Made by a program: the position numbers and the translations under genes. From Mariannaea sp. PMI_226 (lineage: Eukaryota; Ascomycota; Sordariomycetes; Hypocreales; Nectriaceae), in assembly GCA_024336345.1 (NCBI GenBank), contig JANFOG010000005.1, positions 744,001 through 808,000 on the forward strand: a stretch of 64,000 bases of DNA, in the 5' to 3' direction. The notes beneath the pieces are model-generated. The model was not told the origin of the DNA. It worked only from the letters and a program-made list of their open reading frames with translations, and searched no databases. Below, piece by piece: positions 55,194-64,000 of this stretch; the stretch's first letter is position 1, and every line of letters starts with the position of its first letter.

Positions 55194-58100
55194 TTATGCA
55201 GACTTCTTTGTCTTCTTTGCTTTTTTACGCTTGTCACCGAATGCCTCCTCGTACACCTCGCCAGCAGTCTGACCGGCCTTTCTCTTCGCCTTGCCCGTCT
55301 TGACGCTCACCATGCTGGCCGACTTGCCATGCTTGCTGGCGTTCAGGACTTGCTTCTCAGCCTCTTCCCACGCAGGGGCATCACCCTCGATCTCGTATCT
55401 GTTTCCTCGTTAGCCGTGTTCATTATATCTAAACTTTTGCTCTTTTTTTTTTGGCAAACATATAATTTGGAAGTGGGTTGTGGAGTTGTCTTACTGGTCA
55501 AGGGGCAAAGAGTCGATAAGCTCTCTTTGCTTCTGCTTCAAGGCCTTGAGTGCTTCATCGCCACCCTCCTCAAGCTCCTCTTCGAGAGTAGTAGCAAGGG
55601 GAACAAATCGCTCATCGACAATCTCGTCATCGTGAACACCACTGGCATCTTCACGCGTCACTCCAAGGCTTGCAGGCTTGGGAAGCTCTGCATCTACAGC
55701 AGCCGTCACAAGGCTGGCAAAGTGCGAAGTTGCTTTGCGAAGAATCTTAATAAACATGGCTAGCAGCTGAGACGAGGGAAGCGACAGCTCCTGTGACACG
55801 GCCTCAATATCCTTGTGTTGCAAACCGATGGCAAGGAGGATGGCTTGTTGAACGCCGGTCAACTTGATGTCATTCTTCAGTCGTCCTGTGAAGTAAAGAG
55901 TTGCGATGGTCGGAATCATGTCGAGGACAACGTGATAGTCGAGCATATTGTTGGCGTATGACTCAAGTCGCTTGAGATCGAAGGGGGTAAAGAGCTTGTC
56001 CAGTTCCGCCTTGGTTAGAGGCGGAATCTCGTGCGAGTCTAACTGAGCACCCTGGTTGGCGGACTGGTCCAGGCTGAGAGCGTCGATGGCGGCAAAGCTG
56101 CCGAACTGGTACGAAAGCAGAGAGAGGAATCGCTTGTGGAAATCCCGCGAGAAGGCACCGAGCCAGCTTCGGTCGTCGCTGTTCTCAAGAGGTCTCAGCA
56201 TGACGCAGGTGTGCTCGCCAGTGAGGTCATTGGCTGTTTGCCGAAGGTAGACTGGGGAGAAGGAAGCACGCTTCCAGAACTTGTGAAGAGAAGGTGTTAG
56301 GCCGTAGCTCACACCGATGTAGTCGAGACGCTCATGCTTTTTCTCAGAGAGCTTGGAGAACAGAGGTGGCATCTTGTTGATGTCGCGAACCTTGATATCG
56401 TCGTCTAGGAGCGAGGCATTGGCCAACTCGGCATCAGTTACTCGGGGTAAGGTCACCTCCATGGTCTGGTCCTCATCCTCGGACAGATTGGCAAATCGTC
56501 CCTCATAGTAGTCAGTGAGAAGCTCCAGAGCCTTGGTACCGTAACCCATAGAGACATATTCCGGGTTGGTAGCGATTCGCACGACTCGGGCACCTGACAA
56601 CGAGGCAAAGTCTTCGTCCTGGAACTGCTGACTCACGAGCCAGGGAATCAAATCACCATTTGGCCGTTGTCCCCTACTCAAGCTGTTCAACACGCTTTGC
56701 CGGCTAATCTTGCCTTCCAGCGACACCTGAATCACGCAGAGAGGCTCGGGTAATCTTGCGCTGTCCTCGGCGATTGGAGGGACCAGAACAAACAACTCAT
56801 GCGCAGGGGCATCGCTCATAAGCTGCAGATCATCCGGTGAGTTCTTGTAGTGACTGGCCACGTAGAGGGCAACCATTTGCTGGAGGAACTTTTCCGAAAC
56901 TGGATGGAAGGAGAAGAGGGTATCACGGTTGACGTTCAAAAGCTGGCATTGCGACGGGTCAGGGCATCCGTTGATGCTTGATTTCGCCTTGGGGAGAGTG
57001 GCATCGAGACAGAGCAGCGTATTGAGCCATTTCTCGACTGAATCGCCTTGGGCATAACGAATGGGCTCGGAGAGTGTAATCTCACGCAGCCTACGTCCGC
57101 TCTGGAATTCCTCAGTCTTCGAAGCCTTGCCGGTTGACCGATCAGTAATCTCTGTGCCCTCTCCTGTAGAAGAAGCAGTGCGAGACTGCTCTCTAAGTTG
57201 CTTGATCAGCTTGAGAGAAAGAGATCGACCAGTTCCCTCATAACCGTTGATGGTGGAAGACATGAACACCAAGTAAGGTCCCATCAGCTTTCGGACAAGG
57301 GGCAAGGGGATAGCAGCGGCCTCGTCAATGACTAGCAGTTCAGCTTGTCCTAGAACATGTGCATCCTGAGGTCGGATGTACTGGATAGTCTGGCGGTGCT
57401 GTCGGTGAATGTTGACGCGCACAATGGCCTTGTTGAAGTCAGGGTTGGTACTCTGGATGATGGAGTAATCTGCGTGATCAGCATAGCCAAGAGCGTCGAA
57501 GCCCTTGAAAATGAACTCAAAGAGAGTCTTCAAGTTCTCAGGCGATGGGGATGTGATGAAGATATTGCTGTATCCGTAAGCGACGGCAGCAGCGACGGCA
57601 ACACCCATGGCGGCAGATTTTCCTCGACCTCGGCCAGCAGTGAGTGCTACTGTGCTTCGCAACGTCTTCTCGGCGATCGCTTCGGTAAAAGTCAGGAGCG
57701 CCTTGGCCTGATCTGTGGTCTTGGCCAGGGAAATCAAGGGGCCTACGGGCTGTCGGTCCTCGTTTTCTTCCTTGATGGAGTCAAGCTCAATCTGAGCTGC
57801 AGTCTTTGGCTCATCCAGAGGTGGAGGAGGCAGAAGCTTGACTCCCTTGCCACCGGAAATGGGAAGCACATTCATTTCGTCGTCAATGACCAGGCAAGAA
57901 TCGCAACCGCCCAAGGACAGGATGAAGCGCTCGTTGAAGCGCGCAACCACGTCGTCGTGAGCCTCCGTCCTGTATCTCGAATGGACATCCATGGACAAGG
58001 AATAGAGCTGCTTCAAGCTGTTCATGCCCTTGAGCAACATAACTACCAGGCCGCCACCTTCGACTGTCTCAATCGTTCGCGCGAGAATATTAGGGGTGAC

Positions 58101-58617
58101 AGCCTCGAAATCTTGCAGAATGCACATGCCGAAAGTTTGACCCAAGATCTTGTCGGTTTCCTTGTAGTAGGTGTATCGAATGTTGTTGAGCGAAACGAAG
58201 AGTTCGAATGCGTCCTCAGAGTTGGGTTCTCGGATTCCTCGCCTGATCTCTTTCTTGATCTTTTGTTCGCGCTTCTTTCGGTGACTGGGATTCTTCGGAT
58301 CAGCAAAGTCAAATCGCAAAAAACTTGAGAGACTCCTCTTTACCTGGTAAAGCCCAACAGCTTCTTCTTGTACGCCCAGAGAACGGACTTGTTTTGCCTC
58401 ATGTCAAATTGAGACATAAGGAAGTGCAAGTTCACAATCACATCCTTGGAATTGTCGCCCACCACAACGAAGAAGCTTCTCTTCTTTTCCTGCTGCCCAT
58501 TCTTCATGAGCGCTTGGATGCGCGAGTCCCTGCATTCAGACGTTAGCGTTTTTGGCAAAGCAAATAATATTTTTCACTCTTCTTCTTGTGAGGTACTAAC
58601 AAGGCTTTGCGCTGCAT
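55194..58617 (-). CDS. kre33: RNA cytidine acetyltransferase (NAT10/Kre33)
   Basis: Four exons on the minus strand: 58601-58617, 58344-58529, 55495-58284 and 55194-55398, giving 1065 residues, the normal Kre33/NAT10 size. Exon 1 is only 17 nt and codes MQRKA plus part of L. The order is: N-terminal TmcA-like domain (SFFVVVGD...), RecA-like helicase with Walker A GRGRGKS (about residue 285) and Walker B VIDEAAAIPLP, GNAT fold with MGYGTKAL (about 646), a tRNA-binding region, and a Lys-rich nucleolar tail (KRKKAKKTKK). With ATP and acetyl-CoA it makes N4-acetylcytidine in 18S rRNA and, with Tan1, in tRNA-Ser/Leu. It is essential for small-subunit assembly in yeast. Introns are 71, 59 and 96 nt; the first uses GTTAGT. 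Assignment very secure. Confidence 0.96.
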
Positions 58618-59578
58618 CTTGACGGATTTTCCACAGGCCAATCACTCTGAAGAAGGATTACGCAAAAAATGCGATGCGACTCCAGACGTGACCAAAGGCA
58701 GAAATCCCAAAATTTTGGCGGTCGGCGGCTTTTCTGCCGGGCGGTGAAACATAGAGGGTGGGGGCTATGTACATTCTCACCTTGTTCTCACCGAAAGCTT
58801 CACCGTGATTCACTAAGCATAGCACGACAGGAGGACATTGCTCAACAACAGCTGATTTTTTTTTTGGACTTTTCGAAAAGAAAGGGGAAAGTCTAGTAAG
58901 CCTATAAGCATGTAATGCCTCATAATAATATTTGAGTTAATATCCCTGCAAAACAACCCCTAAGGATGATGCTCTGGGATAGTTTTGGCTGGTCCAACCA
59001 CAACCACTGATGCTTGAAAGTAGCATTATTTCATTCACAGCATAAATATTTGGCGCACGTGGTGGTGATACGAAATACAATGTCATGTTAATGAATCAAC
59101 TGGAAATGACCAAATAAAAAAAAATGGCTCCTTTGATATAGAGCCTAAATTCACTTGTTCCTCTATATTGACTGCCTTAATCCATTCGACAATAACTTTG
59201 ATATCTGGATTTATACAAGAATGTCCCACAACCCCGTCACCGCTCTGTGCCAGGTGGCTACTCTAAAGAGGAATCATAAACATGAATAGATTTTTTTGAC
59301 ACTAGTTATACAAGGTGTATGCTACTAAGAACCCGAAGTTACTGGTTCAGTTTGCATTGATGATTGTTACCTGCGCGCGTCTATAGAAGGAGATAGTCTC
59401 AATCGCAATGCCGCAGTAAAATAAAATTTAAACAGATCATCATAAGCCATGCTAGACACCACAAAGATAAACAGAAAAGAGGTTGCCCTTCATTGCCTGC
59501 CGAGCCCACATAAAAGAGTAAAAGCCCTGACAGCTCTGGGGAAAAGAGGTTGGGAATTATGTACATTGTGAACGTTGT
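58618..59578. other. spacer, kre33 promoter and mS38 3' region
   Basis: No supportable gene. T- and A-rich runs at 58858-58866 and 59116-59124. Presumed kre33 promoter on the left. Confidence 0.5.
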
Positions 59579-60684
59579 CTAAGTTCTATCCAGCTTGCGT
59601 CGAAGGTTTCGTGTTCGCTTCATGAGCTTCTTGTACTTCTTCTTCTTCATCTTCAATTTTCGTTGTCGCTTGACACTGATGGCGTGCATATCCCGGCGTC
59701 CCTGGTTCGCCTCATCAAACTTGAGCTGGCGGAGGGCGAGTCGCTCGAGGAAGCTTCGGGGCTGTACATCCTGGAGAATTCGGGGGCTGTGTGCCATGAT
59801 TCGGATCTGGCCATCAGGGTCGGTGGACTCCTCGATAGTGAAGAGAGCCTTGTAGACGCGGTGTTGGGGAACATCCTCTACAGGCTCAGCCTCAGCCACG
59901 GCGTTGGTTGCCTCGCCAGCAGCGGCTTGGGTTTGAGGCAGAGGAGGGGGGCGGAAGGGTAGAAACTCGCCAGACATGGTGTCAATCTGGAGGTAAATAC
60001 TCGACTCGCTGCCGTCAGGGTTCTTGATATCAACCTTATGCATACCGTCACCCATATTCTGTTCCTGCGGTCCACCAATGGTCATCTGAGCCATGGGGCC
60101 TTCGAGCTGCTCGATGGTATCGGAAAGAGTAGTCATGGTGTCGGCCATGCGGTTAGACTTGGTTCGGGGTGTGAATATGGACGCAAAGTGCTCATCACTG
60201 ACTGCTCGAGGCATTGTCTGTGTAACGGAGATTGGGCGATGTAACGAGAAAAAACTTGATAGACCAAGTGCTGTGGCATTTTGTTAGAATGAATATAGTC
60301 CCACACTCGTGCGTAGGAATCATATCAAGAGGAAATCTCACCTTCCTGCGACATGTGGTGCGTGTTGGGAACGCTGGGCAGCTTCTTCAAAGAAGCGGCT
60401 CGTTCTGAGGCCTCCTTGCTGCTCTTGCGTTTTCGCTTCTCGCCGCTGGCCTTGCCATCACTACGGGTGGAGGACGAGGCAGGGACCGATTGAGTAGCGG
60501 AGATCTCGTTGGAGTCGTTATCGGATCGGGAGGGTTTCGAGGAGGAGCATCGTCGCTGATGGCATCGTACGAAGACTGGAGCAGCAGCCTTTGTGGACGA
60601 GGAGGCGAAAGCAGAAACAACACCTGTCTGAGGGGCTGAGGAGACGAGGGAGGAGACGACACGTCGTGCCGAGGAGGGAAACAT
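59579..60684 (-). CDS. cox24: mitochondrial ribosomal protein mS38 (Cox24/AURKAIP1 family)
   Basis: Two exons on the minus strand, 60342-60684 and 59579-60270 (intron 71 nt, GTGAGA donor), giving 344 residues. The N-terminus (MFPSSARRVVSSLVSS) is rich in Arg and Ser without acids, fitting a mitochondrial signal. The exon join gives EALGLSSFFSLHRPISV, a conserved stretch in Pezizomycotina homologues as I recall them. The C-terminus has the family signature: SVKRQRKLKMKKKKYKKL then RTRNLRRKLDR, a very basic helix that in mitoribosomes lies on the small-subunit rRNA. Yeast Cox24/Mrx-type mutants fail to process or translate COX1 mRNA. An in-frame ATG at 60777 would add 31 residues; I prefer 60684 because its product has the more typical presequence. 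Confidence 0.88.
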
Positions 60685-61483
60685 GTTGTGACCGCGTGCG
60701 GAGAGCCCGCAGAGCCTGTAGATAGAGGCGAGAGGGTGTTTTGGGGAGCGGACGAATCCTGATGATGTCGGTTGCATCTCTTTCAAAACCCGGATTTGGC
60801 CGTGCCCGGTAAAACGCTGCGATGCCCGGATGGGTGGCGCTAACTCTTTGTGGCCTAAGGCAGCGATAACGGCATCTGTGCCCCTTGGTGTGTCGTCCAC
60901 TTACTACCCAAAACACCGCCACCACCACAGGATGACTTGGGAATTGGTCACGGGGCTTTGACGTGGGATAATTTGAGTCATTCTCATTCTGTAAAATGTT
61001 GATTACTGAGAACCCTCTGATGGGTTGGTATATACTAACTCTACGTCTCACAACCTAAGGCGACTTCTGATGAGTGCTGACGAGTGACGGTGTTGGCGGT
61101 GACATGGTCACTGAACGATTACGGCCTGGGTTCCGTCATATTTGTCGGGTATCGCGCGCATCACAGGGAGGTCAAAGAGTATAATGAAACCTAAGTGGAA
61201 TTTGATTACAACTGACCATACTGCTACAAGGCGTCTAGTTTGCCCTTTTGGTATTTTTGTTTCGATTCTATGGGACCATGACCCTTTTGTTTTTCCCATG
61301 AATGCTCGCCATCCTCCTCTATCACTCTAAGTCCTTTTAACCAACAGCGTAGGATCTTTGTGTGAACATGCCAAATGCGCGCTAAAAACTGTGAAGAGTC
61401 TATGTGCAATGCCGCAAATAAAATGACATGGGGTTTGTTTTTGTTCTTTTTTTAAAAAAGAAAATTCATTTCTTCCCTAGGTG
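60685..61483. other. spacer, mS38 promoter and sym1 3' region
   Basis: No supportable gene. The first 200 bases may include mS38 leader, or coding sequence if the upstream ATG is used. Confidence 0.5.
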
Positions 61484-62216
61484 TCACTCTTCTTTCTCGA
61501 CATCACCTCCGGTCTGGGTGTTGACCCAGCTCAAGTATGAGTTCCAACCTATAGACACAAGGTTGGCAAAGAGGACTCGGTGCTGCAGAGGCAGGAAAGT
61601 GAAGTTGATCATCTGGACAAAGGGCCAAACCATCCAGTTGGTGCTCAGAGCTGGCCACCAGACATTGGTCAACCGCTGCTTCACGCTGGCACCCTCCATG
61701 GCGGCCATACTGCTGAGGAAAACACCAATCGCAACGGGTGCAAAGAGGAGCTGATCGCAGGCAACACGAGCGAGCATCTCCACTCGCCTGTTCCTCAAGA
61801 CGACGTTGCGGGAGAGGAATGCGATCCAAGTGGTGACAGCAGGTCCGAATACACCTGTATGCGAAATAGAGTCAGTTACTAGGACTGCAGAGATTTTTTT
61901 TTGTCAGACTTGATATGTTGGAGGGAAACCTACAACCACCGTAAAGGCTCATTCGGCCAGTTCTAGCCAAGTCATGGCCCTTGATGCCCTTTCTCTCAAC
62001 CAGCTGCTGAGCGGTGATATCACCAGTGGCAAAGAGTACTGCGGTGGTGACGCTCTGGGTAAGCAGTGGGCGAGCGGCCAACTTGGCGTTGTACCTGAAT
62101 TTGCAATTAGCGATTGGCCGTTATAGAGCGGGAAAAATGAAAGCCTATTGTCAAAGAGCCAAAAGGCCAAAGGGGAGAAAGAAAAAAGCATACCAGCGAA
62201 TGAAAGTGACAACCAT
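61484..62216 (-). CDS. sym1: Mpv17/PMP22-family inner-membrane protein Sym1
   Basis: Three exons on the minus strand: 62194-62216, 61934-62094 and 61484-61854, giving 184 residues, the usual Sym1 length. The first exon codes only MVVTFIR plus part of W. The joined start reads [20 protein letters not shown], followed by [24 protein letters not shown], the [20 protein letters not shown] segment and W(N)SYLSW near the end. These are hallmarks of the Mpv17/PMP22 family, with four membrane helices. Yeast Sym1 sits in the mitochondrial inner membrane and is needed for growth on ethanol at heat stress, probably as a channel for metabolites. Introns are 99 and 79 nt. Family secure; Sym1 orthology from length and the WWPALSTNW segment. 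Confidence 0.93.
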
Positions 62217-64000
62217 TTTGGCAAAGGCAATTGAGCGGACAATCTGAACAAGACAGGAACAGCCTGAAACCTTGACTTTATTTGACCTTCCCGAGTGTAT
62301 AAATTCACTCAAAGTCCCCTTGTCCGTTGGAAACGCCCCCAACTCAAAATTGTGCAGCGTTCCTTAAGCCACACACTCCAACGTTTCGTTGGACGAAGGG
62401 GATGCGACTATCCGACACCCGACGAATTTGGCGAAGCAACTGTAGCCGACGGCAAAGCGCGGCCAAAAAAAAATAATATAATTCGCAGAAAGGAAGAGAC
62501 TACTCCGAACCAATGGATGAAGTAGGCTGGTGGGAAAAAAAAAGTTGGAACACAGTTTAGACGTCGTCTATATGTTAGGAGCCGTCCTAGAGAGAGTGAT
62601 TCAGTTATGGATAAGATAGAGGAAGAGAAAGAAAAAAAATATCACAGAAGAGATGATCAACGAAGATCGAATCAATTCACACACATCCTTGGGGGGCTCC
62701 CTGAGCCTTTTGTGCTTACTGGGCCAGATAACTTGGCAGTGACCTGTACCCAATTTGGACGGTGAGACCGGTCGCTTTAGCGCACACCGATGTCTGAATC
62801 CAGTAGCTCCGGGACTGATCTTTTGCCATTATCGAGATTTATGCCATGCTTTACTGCATATATTCGCCAATGGGATATCAAAGACGAGGTTTAGGATCAT
62901 ATACTGGGACCGGCAATCCTCTTCCCCTCCCCCCTTCCCCTTCCCCTTCCCCTTCCCCTTCCCCACGAGCTATATCAGACTAGGTACTCTAGGCAACCAG
63001 GATTTGCACCAGGCTAGCGCTTTAGTCAATGAAGAGGAAGAAGGAAGAAGGAAAAAAAAAGGAAATTTGACCTCGTGAACAACTTCGAGCCAGCCGGATG
63101 GCGAGGAGGCTGTGGACCTGGTGCTTGAAACCACAAGGGTTCGGGCAAATTCCTTTTTTCCTATGGCCCCTGTGCATGCCATTATGGCCTGCGGTGAGGG
63201 ACAGAATAGATGCTTGCTGCATAGGCGTGTAGGTCCATGGTGCTCATGTGACGAGTTTGATATTGTCGATTGGCGCCTTGGAACTGGCAAATGGCCCCAT
63301 CAAGAATACCTACCGGACATCCATGGGGCTACGTGCATCCTTCTGCTGCATAACCCGTCCCCCCCTATCACACGCTGGCGCAGTCTGGATCCCCCACGTC
63401 GGAGCTCTCCAACAACCAGAGGGACCAGATGGGCGTTGCCATTGGCACACTTTATTACTCATCCTGCGTGGCAGCTGAGGATTTGTTGACTACTATGGTC
63501 ATTGCGGCTTTTTCGAACCCCTGCCTGGAATACTGTACGATTGACAATTGCGCATGTAGATGCGAAGGGTGATAAGGTATCATCGAATCTCATCTTGGCC
63601 CGGTCCGGGGGAAGCGCATCAAGGTTCTAGGTCTTCCTCTCTCCCCGGTCGATTATTTTTTCCTGTCTCCTCCATAGGTGCATATATGTTGTACAGGATA
63701 TTACCGTAGGATTAACTATTAGTTGGCTCTTATTCATATGCAGGTAAGTGGGAAAGTCGACATCGTATTTGTCTTATTTATATCCCAATACTTTGGATGC
63801 TTGCAGACACTTGATTATTTGGTATTGTGATAAAAAACTTATTTTCTCCTATTTCCCTGTTCAGGTTCCTCTACGAAGCCCATACACACCTACCTAACCC
63901 GAGGTATTTCACACACCCTCGCAGATGCAATTGCGCATACATAGTGACTGTTACTCCTTCTTCTTCCAACCTCATCATTTCAGAATATCTAGGTATGGCA
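62217..64000. other. sym1 promoter and right-end spacer
   Basis: No supportable gene to the end of the window. Contains the TTCCCC repeat at 62931-62964. Frames such as 63112-63489 lack domains and good starts. A gene could begin beyond the right edge. Confidence 0.5.
62931..62964 (-). repeat. TTCCCC hexamer repeat (GGGGAA on minus strand)
   Basis: CCCC followed by five exact TTCCCC units. On the minus strand this is six GGGG runs separated by AA, a textbook G-quadruplex pattern. It lies about 715-750 bases upstream of the sym1 start on the strand of that gene. Confidence 0.8.

Noticed and set aside
57357..58328. 323-codon open frame antisense to kre33
   Set aside because: It is the mirror of a highly conserved, strongly codon-biased exon; the minus strand is clearly the real gene.
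63001..63060. tRNA-like T-loop words (GGTGCAAATCC on the minus strand)
   Set aside because: No acceptor, D-arm or anticodon stem can be paired around it.
1..64000. CRISPR arrays, rRNA, intact transposons, viral genes
   Set aside because: I saw no regularly spaced repeats, rRNA segments, transposase/reverse-transcriptase motifs or viral proteins on either strand.

Overview
The window is nuclear DNA from a filamentous ascomycete (Pezizomycotina). The evidence is short spliceosomal introns (57-99 nt, CTAAC/CTGAC-like branch sites, usually GTANGT donors), pyrimidine-rich leaders, monocistronic genes on both strands, 1-6 kb intergenic spacers, and typical fungal proteins (Spa2 polarisome scaffold, Mcr1, Sym1, Ssu72, Kre33/NAT10). 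The protein style and the scattered TACCTACC/GGTACC intergenic motifs suggest Sordariomycetes, possibly Hypocreales. That placement is inference. No virus, plasmid, rRNA, CRISPR array or intact transposon is visible.

Layout: 1-5 kb holds no supportable gene. A Bud2-type PH-C2-RasGAP (5.0-8.7 kb, +) is followed by a 6 kb gene-poor spacer, then a SprT-like metalloprotease (14.7-16.2 kb, +) convergent with a five-exon MFS transporter (17.1-19.5 kb, -). The MFS gene is divergent from an M28B glutamate carboxypeptidase-like membrane protease (21.9-24.7 kb, +). Next come mitochondrial NADH-cytochrome b5 reductase Mcr1 (25.5-26.8 kb, -) and an Nbp2/Skb5-like SH3 adaptor (28.1-29.7 kb, -). A doubtful hypothetical lies at 31.8-32.2 kb (-). 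Then follow the CTD phosphatase Ssu72 (33.7-34.5 kb, +), Spa2 (38.3-41.2 kb, +), a JmjC oxygenase (44.5-46.0 kb, +) and an uncharacterised type I membrane glycoprotein (46.8-48.0 kb, -).

From an intron-containing tRNA-Leu(AAG) at 49.6 kb to about 54.4 kb the content changes. This stretch holds a small Cys-rich ORF facing a helical ORF on the other strand, a tandem DUF7726 protein, a foldback repeat, and a 315-residue orphan. It is the most accessory-looking part of the window. The right end returns to conserved housekeeping: Kre33/NAT10 rRNA/tRNA cytidine acetyltransferase (55.2-58.6 kb), mitoribosomal mS38/Cox24 (59.6-60.7 kb) and Mpv17-family Sym1 (61.5-62.2 kb), all on the minus strand.

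The genes do not form one pathway. Loose themes are cell polarity and small-GTPase/MAPK signalling (RasGAP, Spa2, SH3 adaptor), mitochondrial function (Mcr1, mS38, Sym1), and RNA or chromatin metabolism (Ssu72, Kre33, JmjC, SprT). I found no convincing new multi-gene system. The best leads are the orphan-rich 49.5-54.4 kb interval, its foldback repeat, and upstream start codons next to the RasGAP and SprT starts. Exon boundaries were assigned by eye from splice signals and reading-frame continuity.
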